Shown here: piece by piece, positions 40,990-49,473 of the stretch
Layout of the letters: each line of letters begins with the position of its first letter
Position numbering within the stretch: position 1 is the stretch's first letter
From: Acidimicrobiia bacterium
GTDB taxonomy: Bacteria > Actinomycetota > Acidimicrobiia > IMCC26256 > JAMXLJ01
Assembly: GCA_024281095.1 (NCBI GenBank)
Contig: JAMXLJ010000085.1
Span: 1 to 64,000 of the forward strand
Length of the DNA stretch: 64,000 bases
Reading direction: 5' to 3'
The notes under the pieces: model-generated
Told to the model about the DNA's origin: nothing
Databases searched by the model: none
What the model saw: only the letters and a program-made list of their open reading frames with translations
Made by a program: the position numbers and the translations under genes

Positions 40990-43988
40990 CCTTCATCCGG
41001 CGCTGGTTCCGCGAGCTCGGCGGCGGTGCGTCACTGTTCCCGTTGTTCGTGCTGTTCGGGCTCACCGCGGTCGAGCAGTTCGACCAACGGGCATTCGACG
41101 TCTTGTTGCCGAACATCCGCGATCACTTCGGCCTCGACACGCAGGCCATCCTCGCGGTCGTGGGGCTCACGGGCGCCGCCGCACTCGTGATCGCGGTGCC
41201 GATCGGCTTCTACGCCGACCGCGCCTCGAGGGTTCGCATCGCGACTTTCGGCGCGCTCGCATGGGGCGTGTTCTCGGTGCTGACCGGGCTCGCGCCCGCG
41301 TTGTGGGTCCTCGCTCTGGCCCGGGCCGGCTCGGGTCTCGGTGGCGCAACCATCGTCCCGACCCACAACTCGCTGCTATCCGACTACTACGACATCCCCG
41401 ATCGGGCGAACATCTACGCCGCACACCGGGCCGCCTACGCCGTGGGCGCGTGCGTCGGGCCGTTGTTCGCGGGCCTGCTCGCGTACTCGTTCGGATGGCG
41501 CACGCCGTTCATCGTGTACGCGATCCCGACGCTGGTGTTCGTCGTGCTCGCGCTTCGGCTCCGCGAGCCGGGGCGTGGTCATTTCGAGCGCGCCGCGATG
41601 GGTGCGAGCGAAGATGTGCAAGGCACCGAGGACGTCCCGCCGTCCATCGCGGAGTCGTGGCGGATCGTGTGGAGCGTCGGCACGTTGCGCCGCGTCTTCT
41701 ACGCGCTGCCGTTCCTCGCGGTCGCATTCCTGGGCCTGGTCAGCCTGTCGTCGCTGTACTACTCCGAGGTCTTCCATCTCGACGCGCGCACGCGCGGCTA
41801 CATCGCGGCCGCCGTCGAACCGGGACAGCTCGTCGGTCTGTTCGCCGGCATCCCGATCGCGACCCGCCTCCTCGCACGCGACGCGGCACTGGTGCTGCGG
41901 TTCCTCGCGCTCGTCGCGGTCGTCGTAGCCGTCGCGTGGATCGGCTTCGCCCTGAGCCCGTGGCTGCCGCTCGCGATCACGATGAACGTCATCGTGTCGT
42001 CGGTCGTCGTGATCCTGATCCCCGGCATCTTCGCGGTGCTGTCGCTGGCGATCCCGCCCAAGATCCGCTCGTTCGGGTTCTCCGTGGCCGGTTTGTGGAT
42101 CCTGCCGGGCTTGCTGCTCCTGCCGATCATCGGCGGCGCGGCCGACTCGTGGGGAATCCGCCCGGGGCTCATGCTCATGGTGCCGGTGTTCCTCATCGGC
42201 GCGCTGATCATCGCCTCGGCCGGCAGCGAGGTGAACGCGGACATCCGCCGGGTGTGGGCCGCGGCCGCGGCCCAGGCCGAGGTGTTGTACGAGCGGCGGC
42301 AGGGCCGGGTGAAGCTCCTCCTCGTGCGGAGCGTCGACGTGCACTACGACGGCGTGCAGGTGCTCTTCGGCGTCGACTTCGAGATCGACGAGGGCGAGAT
42401 CGTCGCGCTGCTCGGCACGAACGGTGCCGGAAAGTCGACGCTGCTGAAGGCGATCTCCGGTCTGGTGCAGGCGAGTGGCGGCGCGATCGTCTTCGACGGC
42501 CGCGACATGACGCACACGCCTCCCGACGAGATCGCGAGACGCGGTGTCACGCAGGTGCCCGGTGGACAGGGCGTGTTCCCGTCGCTCACCGTCGCCGAGA
42601 ACCTGCACCTCGCCGGATGGCTTCGCCGCCGGGACCCGGAGTACCTGCGCGCGTCGACGGAGCGCGTCCTCGAGATCTTCCCCGTGCTGCGCGAGCGGCT
42701 CGACGACGTCGCCGGCAACTTGTCGGGCGGTCAGCAACAGATGTTGACGCTCGGGATGGCGTTCATCGAACGACCGCGGCTGCTGATGATCGACGAGCTC
42801 TCACTGGGCCTCGCACCGACCGTGGTCGAGCAGCTGCTGACGATCGTGCGCGACCTGCGCGAGCGTGGCACGACCATCATCCTCGTCGAACAGTCCGTCA
42901 ACGTCGCCCTCACGGTGGCCGAGACCGCGTACTTCATGGAGAAGGGCGAGATCCGCTTCCACGGCCCGACCGCGGAGCTGCTCGAACGGCCCGACGTGCT
43001 GCGATCCGTGTTTCTCGAGGGGGCGGCCTCGGTCGCGAACGGCGAGTCGGGCGCGTCGCCGCGTGTGCGTGTCCCGGCGACGCCGGCCGCACCGGCGCGG
43101 GCGCCGGCTCCGGAGCGCGACCACGACGGTCGACGTGACGGCGCTGCCGCCCGGCACGACGTGCGCATGCAGGTGCGCGACGTCACCAAGGCCTTCGGCG
43201 GTATCCACGCGCTCTCCTCGGTCAGCTTCGACGTGCAGGCCGGCGAGCTGCTCGGGTTCATCGGGCCCAACGGAGCGGGCAAGACGACCCTCTTCGACGT
43301 GATCTCGGGGTTCCTCGACCCGGACACGGGCAGCATCCTGGTGTCACACGCGGGCGAGACGCGTGACATCAGCCGCCGCTCACCGCAATACCGGGCCCGC
43401 CACGGCTTGGGCCGGTCGTTCCAGGACGGACGGCTGTTCCCCGCCCTGACGGTCGCCGAGACGATCGCGGTCGCGCTCGAGACCCACGTCGAGGTGCGCG
43501 ACCCCGTGGCGGCCGCGTTGAACCTTCCCGCGGTCGTCGACTCCGAGCACGCCGTCGCCACGCGGGTGGAAGAGCTCATCGAGCTCATGGGCCTCGGCGC
43601 ATTCCGCGACAAGTTCGTGCGTGAGCTGTCGACAGGGAGCCGTCGCATCGTCGATCTCGCGTGCGTCGTCGCGCACGGCCCCTCGGTGCTGTTGCTCGAC
43701 GAGCCGTCGTCGGGCATCGCGCAGCGCGAAGCCGAGGCGCTCGGCCCGTTGCTCCTGCGCATCCGTGACGCGCTCGGCACGAGCCTGCTCGTGATCGAGC
43801 ACGACCTGCCGCTGCTGTCGTCGATCGCGGACCGCATGATCGCCCTCGACCTCGGCGAGGTGATCGCCGCGGGGCCGCCGGCCGAGGTCGTGCACGAGCC
43901 GCGCGTGGTCGCGTCGTATCTCGGCACCATGGAGGCCGCGGTCGCGCGCTCGGGAGCCCGTCCGACGTCATCGACACCAGAGGACTGA
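40986..43988 (+). CDS. Triple fusion: MFS transporter - LivF-like ATPase - LivG-like ATPase
   Basis: A single 1000-residue open frame with three parts. Residues 1 to about 415 are a 12-helix major facilitator module (LLPNIRDHFGL, IGFYADRASRVR as the loop 2-3 signature). Residues about 437-680 are a LivF-type ATPase: Walker A GTNGAGKST at 477, signature LSGGQQQ at 579, Walker B LLMIDE near 600. After a Pro/Ala linker (about 690-725), residues 728-980 are a LivG-type ATPase: Walker A GPNGAGKTT at 760, a changed signature LSTGSRR, Walker B VLLLDEPSSG. No stop or frame break separates them. GTGA links it to the permease fusion. Confidence 0.92.
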   Translation: MTFIRRWFRELGGGASLFPLFVLFGLTAVEQFDQRAFDVLLPNIRDHFGLDTQAILAVVGLTGAAALVIAVPIGFYADRASRVRIATFGALAWGVFSVLTGLAPALWVLALARAGSGLGGATIVPTHNSLLSDYYDIPDRANIYAAHRAAYAVGACVGPLFAGLLAYSFGWRTPFIVYAIPTLVFVVLALRLREPGRGHFERAAMGASEDVQGTEDVPPSIAESWRIVWSVGTLRRVFYALPFLAVAFLGLVSLSSLYYSEVFHLDARTRGYIAAAVEPGQLVGLFAGIPIATRLLARDAALVLRFLALVAVVVAVAWIGFALSPWLPLAITMNVIVSSVVVILIPGIFAVLSLAIPPKIRSFGFSVAGLWILPGLLLLPIIGGAADSWGIRPGLMLMVPVFLIGALIIASAGSEVNADIRRVWAAAAAQAEVLYERRQGRVKLLLVRSVDVHYDGVQVLFGVDFEIDEGEIVALLGTNGAGKSTLLKAISGLVQASGGAIVFDGRDMTHTPPDEIARRGVTQVPGGQGVFPSLTVAENLHLAGWLRRRDPEYLRASTERVLEIFPVLRERLDDVAGNLSGGQQQMLTLGMAFIERPRLLMIDELSLGLAPTVVEQLLTIVRDLRERGTTIILVEQSVNVALTVAETAYFMEKGEIRFHGPTAELLERPDVLRSVFLEGAASVANGESGASPRVRVPATPAAPARAPAPERDHDGRRDGAAARHDVRMQVRDVTKAFGGIHALSSVSFDVQAGELLGFIGPNGAGKTTLFDVISGFLDPDTGSILVSHAGETRDISRRSPQYRARHGLGRSFQDGRLFPALTVAETIAVALETHVEVRDPVAAALNLPAVVDSEHAVATRVEELIELMGLGAFRDKFVRELSTGSRRIVDLACVVAHGPSVLLLDEPSSGIAQREAEALGPLLLRIRDALGTSLLVIEHDLPLLSSIADRMIALDLGEVIAAGPPAEVVHEPRVVASYLGTMEAAVARSGARPTSSTPED

Positions 43989-43989
43989 C

Positions 43990-45669
43990 ATGCAACCGAC
44001 TCATCTCCCCCGGCGTCCCGGCAACCTTCGGCGCTACGGGCCGATCATCGGCGTGCTCCTCGTCGTGGCGATCGTCGCGGTGATCGTCGCGGCTACGAGC
44101 GGCGGCGGCGGCGACAACGGCAAGAAGACCGCGGTGTCGTCCGGCACCGTCGGCACGCCGCCGACTGTGTTCAGCCGCAGCGCCAAGATCGACTGGGGCC
44201 CCAACTGCGACACCCGCACGGGCCGGGTCGCGATCCCGTCGATCTACGCACCGCCGTGCGTCGCTCCGTTCCACGGCGACAACGGCGGCGCGACGTCGCC
44301 GGGCGTCACCGCCGACTCCATCACGGTCGCGCTCTACGTGACCCAGAACGACCCGCTGCAGCAGGCATTCGCCGCGAGCGCGGGCGCGAACGTGACGCCG
44401 GAGACGAACGCGGACCAGGTCATCGATTACGCCAAGATCTACGCCGCGCACTTCGAGCTCTACGGGCGCAAGGTCAACATCGTGAAGTACCACGCGAACG
44501 GCGGTCCGAGTGACGAGACCGCGGCCAAGGCGGACGCGATCAAGATCGCCACCGACATCAAGCCGTTCGCCGTCTTCGGCGGTCCGCTGCAGACCAGCGC
44601 GTTCGCCGACGAGCTGACGGCACGCAAGATCCTGTGCATCGGCGTGTGCGCGGGCACGTTCCCCGAGAGCTTCACCCGGCCGCGTGAGCCGTACATTTGG
44701 CAGACCGGCCCGGTCACGAGCCAGTCGACGGCACTTGCGGCCGAGCTCATCGGCAAGCAGCTCGCGGGCAAACCCGCGAACCACGGGGGCAATGACGTGA
44801 AGGACAAGCCCCGGGTCTTCGGTGTCCTCCACTACGACACGCCCGACGGCCAGTACGCGTCCATGTTCACGAGCTTCCAGAATGCGCTGGCGAAGTACAA
44901 GGTGAAGGTGGCGAGCGACGTGGCGTACCCGCTCGACCTCACCCGCGCCGCGGAGCTCGCCCGCACCGCGATCGCGAAGCTCAAGAGCGCCGGGGTGACG
45001 AGCGTGATCATCAACGGCGACCCGATCATGCCCGCGTACTTCACGAAGGAGGCCACCCGGCAGGGCTGGTTCCCGGAGTGGATCATCGGGCCAACCCTGT
45101 TCGTCGACACGACGGTCTTCGGCCGCACGTACGACCAACAGCAGTGGGCGCACGCGTTCGGCGTGTCGTACGTTCCGGCGCGCGGCGTACAGGTGACGCA
45201 GGACGCGTACAACCTCTACGTGTGGCAGTACGGCCACAAGCCTCCGAGCAACATCTACTCCGTCACGAACTTCGACCCCTCGCTCTTCTCCATCGGCGTG
45301 CACCTCGCAGGGCCGATCCTCACGCCCGAGACGTTCCAGGCCGGCCTCTTCCGCTACCCCGTGACCGGCGGCGGCCCGACCACGCCGACGATCTCGCGCG
45401 GACAGCACGACATCTGGCCGGGTGTCGACTACGGCGGCATCGACGACGCGACCGCGGTGTGGTGGAACGCCGACGCGACAGGTACCGACGAGATCGGCAA
45501 CAACGGCAAGGGCCTCTACGAGTACGTCAACGAGGGCAAGCGGTACCGGCCGGGTCAGTTCCCGACCGGCGACGGGTTTTTCAGCCCGGCCACGTCGGTG
45601 ACGATCTTCCAGGACCTGCCGCCGTCGGACCGGCCGCCCTCGTACCCACCGCCGCCGCGGCCGGCATGA
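43990..45669 (+). CDS. Membrane-anchored substrate-binding protein of the Liv-type importer
   Basis: A 559-residue binding protein of the periplasmic type-1 fold, starting 1 bp after the triple-fusion stop. One helix (about 17-37) anchors it, with no lipobox Cys. A Ser/Gly linker follows, then DWGPNCDTRTGRVAIP with a Cys that may pair with the Cys of APPCVAPF, and GVTADSITVALYVTQNDPLQQAF, which begins the ligand-binding fold. It is longer than usual LivJ proteins because of extra C-terminal segments. It should deliver ligand to the LivH-LivM fusion. Ligand identity is unknown. Confidence 0.87.
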   Translation: MQPTHLPRRPGNLRRYGPIIGVLLVVAIVAVIVAATSGGGGDNGKKTAVSSGTVGTPPTVFSRSAKIDWGPNCDTRTGRVAIPSIYAPPCVAPFHGDNGGATSPGVTADSITVALYVTQNDPLQQAFAASAGANVTPETNADQVIDYAKIYAAHFELYGRKVNIVKYHANGGPSDETAAKADAIKIATDIKPFAVFGGPLQTSAFADELTARKILCIGVCAGTFPESFTRPREPYIWQTGPVTSQSTALAAELIGKQLAGKPANHGGNDVKDKPRVFGVLHYDTPDGQYASMFTSFQNALAKYKVKVASDVAYPLDLTRAAELARTAIAKLKSAGVTSVIINGDPIMPAYFTKEATRQGWFPEWIIGPTLFVDTTVFGRTYDQQQWAHAFGVSYVPARGVQVTQDAYNLYVWQYGHKPPSNIYSVTNFDPSLFSIGVHLAGPILTPETFQAGLFRYPVTGGGPTTPTISRGQHDIWPGVDYGGIDDATAVWWNADATGTDEIGNNGKGLYEYVNEGKRYRPGQFPTGDGFFSPATSVTIFQDLPPSDRPPSYPPPPRPA

Positions 45670-45708
45670 TCGGGGGACCCGCGGTCGCGTCCTCTACGGT
45701 TGTCGCCC

Positions 45709-47388
45709 ATGCTGCCGAGCGCGCCGGAACGACGTCCGCAACGCCCCCTGCTGCGCCGGTATGCACCGATCCTCGCCGTCGTCGTGGTGGTGGCGATCGT
45801 CGCGGTCGTGCTCAGCACGCGGGGTGGAGGCGGCGGCAAGACGAACATCACGACGAAGCCACTCGCCAACGGCGAGCCGCCGCTGTTCCAGGCCCATACG
45901 AAGACCGACTGGGGCCCGAACTGCGACACACGCACCGGCCGGGTCGCGGTGCCACTGCTCTACGCGCCGCCGTGCGTCCCGTTGTTCAGCGGTGACAACG
46001 GAGGCGCGACGGCGCCGGGCGTCACCCCCGACACGATCACGGTCGCGGTGTACGAGACCCAACCCGACCCGCTGCAGCAGGCGTTCTTCGAGCAGAGCCG
46101 CGCCGACGAGGACGTGAAGAAGGAGGAGGCCACCCAGCAGGCCTACGTCGACTTCTTCCAGTCGCACTACGAGACCTACGGCCGCAAAGTGAAGCTCGTG
46201 TTCGTCAAAGCGAGCGGCGGCGACGGCGACGACAACGCGGCGAAGGCCGACGCCATCAAGGTCGCGACGCAGATCCACGCGTTCGCTTCGTTCGGCGGTC
46301 CCGCGATGACGTCGGCGTACGCCGACGAGCTCGCCGCCCGGCATGTGTTGTGCCTGGCCGACTGCCTGCTCGCGCAGCCTCAGAACTTCGTCGACACCCG
46401 CGCGCCGTATCTCTGGCCGACCGAGCCGTCGTTCGAGCAGGACGGCGTGCACTGGGCCGAGTTCATCTCCAAGGAGCTCGCCGGCCGCAACGCCGATCAC
46501 GCGGGCGACCCGGCGTTGCAGTCGAAGCCCCGCCGGTTCGGCGTGCTGCGCTACGACGACGGTCAGGGCACGTTCGCGAGCACGGTGAAGAACGTCGAGG
46601 ACCGCCTCCACGCCGACAAGGTCCCGATCAGCGCGGACGTGTCGTACGCGTTCGACCTGAACCGCGCGGCCGAGGAGGCGCGCACGGTGATCGCGCAGCT
46701 CAAGGCGGCGAACATCTCGAGCGTGCTGCTCGCCGCCGACCCTGTGATGCCGACGTTCTTCACCGCGGAGGCCACGAAGCAGAACTACTTCCCCGAATGG
46801 ATCGTGCTCGGCACGGTCTTCACCGACACGACGCTGTTCGGCCGCAACTACGACCAGAAGCAGTGGGCCCACGCGTTCGGGGTGTCGTTCGTACCCGTGC
46901 GCGGCGTCACCGGCACCGACGACCTCGCCAACATCCTCACCTGGCAGACGGGCAAGCCGCCGCCCGCGAAGACGTACAAGCTGCTGGTGCAGGCGCCGCT
47001 CATCCTGTTCACCGGCGTGCACCTGGCCGGGCCGCACCTGACGCCGGAAACGTTCCGCGACGGGATGTTCCGCTACACGCCGGCACCGACCGGGCCCGCG
47101 CACGTGCACTTCTCGTGGGGCCACCACGGCATCTGGCCCACGACCGACTACTTCGGCAGCGACGACGCCGCGCTGATCTGGTGGGATCCGAACGCGTCGG
47201 GCCCGGACGAGCTCGGCTATGTCGACAAGGGCATGTATCAGTACTCACACATGGGCCAGCGGTATCTGCCCGGGCAGTGGCCGGCCGGCAACGCGGACGT
47301 GTTCAACCCCGCGACCTCTGTCACCGTGTTCAACACGTTGCCCGCGGCGGACGTCCCACCGTCGTACCCCGCGCCACCACACCCCTGA
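45709..47388 (+). CDS. Second membrane-anchored substrate-binding protein
   Basis: A 559-residue paralogue of the previous protein, with the same plan: basic N-terminus, one anchoring helix (about 20-38), Gly-rich linker, the shared DWGPNCDTRTGRVA block, YAPPCVPLFSGDNGGAT, and ITVAVYETQPDPLQQAF. The ligand-facing parts differ more than the frame, so the two may bring different ligands to one transporter. I used the ATG at 45709; a TTG at 45700 is in frame. It lies 39 bp after its paralogue and closes the operon. Confidence 0.87.
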   Translation: MLPSAPERRPQRPLLRRYAPILAVVVVVAIVAVVLSTRGGGGGKTNITTKPLANGEPPLFQAHTKTDWGPNCDTRTGRVAVPLLYAPPCVPLFSGDNGGATAPGVTPDTITVAVYETQPDPLQQAFFEQSRADEDVKKEEATQQAYVDFFQSHYETYGRKVKLVFVKASGGDGDDNAAKADAIKVATQIHAFASFGGPAMTSAYADELAARHVLCLADCLLAQPQNFVDTRAPYLWPTEPSFEQDGVHWAEFISKELAGRNADHAGDPALQSKPRRFGVLRYDDGQGTFASTVKNVEDRLHADKVPISADVSYAFDLNRAAEEARTVIAQLKAANISSVLLAADPVMPTFFTAEATKQNYFPEWIVLGTVFTDTTLFGRNYDQKQWAHAFGVSFVPVRGVTGTDDLANILTWQTGKPPPAKTYKLLVQAPLILFTGVHLAGPHLTPETFRDGMFRYTPAPTGPAHVHFSWGHHGIWPTTDYFGSDDAALIWWDPNASGPDELGYVDKGMYQYSHMGQRYLPGQWPAGNADVFNPATSVTVFNTLPAADVPPSYPAPPHP

Positions 47389-47461
47389 CCCACCGGCCCT
47401 CACCGCCAGTTGGGAGGATGACGCCGCGAGATCCCGGGGCGGTCTCGACGACGCAGGGGTG

Positions 47462-48145
47462 TCAGCCGTTCTCGACGCGGGGCAGCGCGGTGCCGTCGGC
47501 GTCGACGGGGACCCACCCTTCCCCGAGCACATAGCGGCGGATCACGCGGGCCGGATTGCCCACCGCGACGCTGAAGTCGGGCAGCTCCCCGGTGACCACT
47601 GCGCCCGCGCCCACGACGACGTGACGGCCGACGCGCGCACCCGGCAACACGAGCGCGCCGTGGCCGAGCCACGAACCGGAGCCGATGTGCACCGGACGCG
47701 GTGCGGAGAATTGCTTTCCGATCGGCGTGTGCACGTCCTCGTATCCGTGGTTCGCGTCGGTGACGTAGACGTGGTGTCCCGTCCACACGTCGTCGCCGAT
47801 CACGATCTCGCGGTGGCCGACGATGCCGCTCCCCTTGCCGATGACGGTGCGGTCGCCGATCTCGATCACCGGGTTGCGATCGGGCACGTGCCCGGGCGCG
47901 ACGCCCGCGGACAGGCTCGAGTAGGGGCCGATCATGCAGCCCGCGCCGATGTGGATGTACTGCTCACCGAACAGCGCGGCGACGGGAAAGCAGATCGCGC
48001 TGCCCGGCCCGAGCCGGCCGAAGCGCCGTCCCCGCCGGCTGCGCGGGCCGATCGCGCCGAGCCGCACGGCCTGGTCCCACAGCCGGCGGATCGCCTCGCC
48101 GGCCGCGAGGCGCAATGGATCGAGTGCGCGGTCCGCATCTGCCAT
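47462..48145 (-). CDS. Hexapeptide-repeat acyltransferase (left-handed beta-helix)
   Basis: A 227-residue protein with hexapeptide repeats: HIGAGCMIGPYSSLSAGV, VIEIGDRTVIGKGSGIVGHREIVIGDDVWTGHHVYVTDANHGYED and HIGSGSWLGHGALVLPGARVGRHVVVGAGAVV. The DANH segment holds the usual catalytic His of O-acetyltransferases. It trimerises and transfers acyl groups to sugars or other small molecules. I took the ATG at 48145; the longer frame upstream overlaps a small membrane-protein gene. The TGA follows NPARVIRRYVLGEGWVPVDADG. Confidence 0.87.
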   Translation of the reverse strand: MADADRALDPLRLAAGEAIRRLWDQAVRLGAIGPRSRRGRRFGRLGPGSAICFPVAALFGEQYIHIGAGCMIGPYSSLSAGVAPGHVPDRNPVIEIGDRTVIGKGSGIVGHREIVIGDDVWTGHHVYVTDANHGYEDVHTPIGKQFSAPRPVHIGSGSWLGHGALVLPGARVGRHVVVGAGAVVTGELPDFSVAVGNPARVIRRYVLGEGWVPVDADGTALPRVENG

Positions 48146-48204
48146 CCGACGGACAGTAACGCCCTCCGGCTGCAGCCCGCCGGACGCGGATCCCCCGCGC
48201 CGGA

Positions 48205-48411
48205 CTACTGGCGCCGGCGCCGGCCGTCCGACAGCGACGCCCGAGCGCGGCGCAACACGACGAAGGCCACCGCCGCGGAACCGAGCACGACGCCGAGCAC
48301 CAGCGCGGTGAGGATGTTCGGCCACCCGGGATCCATCGGCTCCTCGGCCCGGCGGACGGCGAACACGGCCGCGGCGAAGATCGTTGCTCCGAACAGGGAG
48401 ACGGGCCCCAC
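48205..48411 (-). CDS. Small membrane protein of unknown function
   Basis: A 68-residue frame with two likely membrane helices (about 5-19 and 33-54) and a basic end (RRARASLSDGRRRRQ). The start is GTG with a weak ribosome site. It lies 59 bp before the acyltransferase on the same strand. I do not recognise a family; the hydrophobic pattern is the main reason to call it real. Confidence 0.5.
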   Translation of the reverse strand: MGPVSLFGATIFAAAVFAVRRAEEPMDPGWPNILTALVLGVVLGSAAVAFVVLRRARASLSDGRRRRQ

Positions 48412-48615
48412 AGCCGGAATCTACCCGCCGCTGTGACCGGCGGACCCGGGACCCGGTGACGGCGGATCCGCCCCGCCACCGCGCCGGGCGGCGGGGACGG
48501 CGGGGCGGACCCTCACACAGGAGGGACGCGACGGGGGGTGGCGCGGCCTCTCCCGCGCGACCTGTACCCCCTCCCTGCGCGCGTCACGCAGGCGCAGGTC
48601 GGGTGTCGAGCGGCC

Positions 48616-49473
48616 TCAGTGGCCCGGCGGAGCCTGACGCAGCGCATCAAAGACCTCGTCGGGGTCGATCTCGGCCGCGTCCTTGAACGCGCGCAGCCTC
48701 GTGGACACCGCGGCCGCGGCGCCGAAGAACCCGCCCGGCACCCCGGCATCGTCGAACGCGGCCTCGATCTCGCGCAGCTCGGCGGCGAACCGCCATCCCT
48801 TGGGCGCGTGGAGGCGGGCCACGATTTCGGAACGCGCTTCGAGCCCCGGTTGCGAACGGGCCCACTCCGCCAACAACTGCGCCTCGACCCCTTCCGTGCG
48901 CGCATAGGCGCGCACCGCCATCAAGAGCGCGCCACCGCCTTTGGTGTACGCCGCGTACGCGGCCTTCATCGCGGAAGCCGCACCGATCGTGTCGCCGAGG
49001 CACACGACCTCGAACGTGGAGTCGTCGAAGAGCTCGGCAACGGCGCTGGCCCGCGCGCCGCTCAGGAACAGGCGCGTCTCTCCTCGCGCTCGGGGCGGAC
49101 CGCCGACGATCCCACCGTCGACGAACTCGCCGCCGGCGTCGGCCACCATGCGGTCGATCGCGCGAGCCGTCGCGGGCGCGATCGCGTTCGCGTCCAGGTA
49201 CGTGCCAGTGAACCCCGCGCCGACGACGTCGCGCGCCGTCTCCACGGCGGCCTCCGGCGGCACCACCGACACCACGACATCGCTCGACGCCGCGAGACTG
49301 CGAAGATCGGGCGCGGGAGTCAGCGATGCGAACGCGGCGCGTGCGCGCGTCGCCTCGCTCCGACCGGCGGGGAGCCACTCCACCGCGACGTCGCGTGCCG
49401 TGAGCGCGGCGCCGACGGCCGCGCCCATCGCGCCCGGGTGCAGCAGACCGACGCGCGTGCGGGCCGCCTTCAG
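48616..49473 (-). CDS. NAD(P)-binding DUF1932-type dehydrogenase, probable CTG start
   Basis: A 285-residue protein of the 6-phosphogluconate dehydrogenase-like fold with a DUF1932 C-domain. From a CTG start it opens LKAARTRVGLLHPGAMGAAVG, the complete first Rossmann strand and glycine loop; GTYLDANAIAPATA and FVDGGIVGGPPRARGETRLFLSG follow. The first ATG (49428) would cut off that strand, and no ATG, GTG or TTG lies between the in-frame upstream stop and it. The CTG overlaps the amidohydrolase stop as CTGA, as GTGA and ATGA do elsewhere here. The substrate is unknown. Confidence 0.83.
   Translation of the reverse strand: MKAARTRVGLLHPGAMGAAVGAALTARDVAVEWLPAGRSEATRARAAFASLTPAPDLRSLAASSDVVVSVVPPEAAVETARDVVGAGFTGTYLDANAIAPATARAIDRMVADAGGEFVDGGIVGGPPRARGETRLFLSGARASAVAELFDDSTFEVVCLGDTIGAASAMKAAYAAYTKGGGALLMAVRAYARTEGVEAQLLAEWARSQPGLEARSEIVARLHAPKGWRFAAELREIEAAFDDAGVPGGFFGAAAAVSTRLRAFKDAAEIDPDEVFDALRQAPPGH

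Noticed and set aside
47380-47460. CACCCCTG ... CAGGGGTG inverted repeat between convergent genes
   Set aside because: The arms are 8 bp with a loop of about 65 bases and no T-run; too weak to call a terminator.
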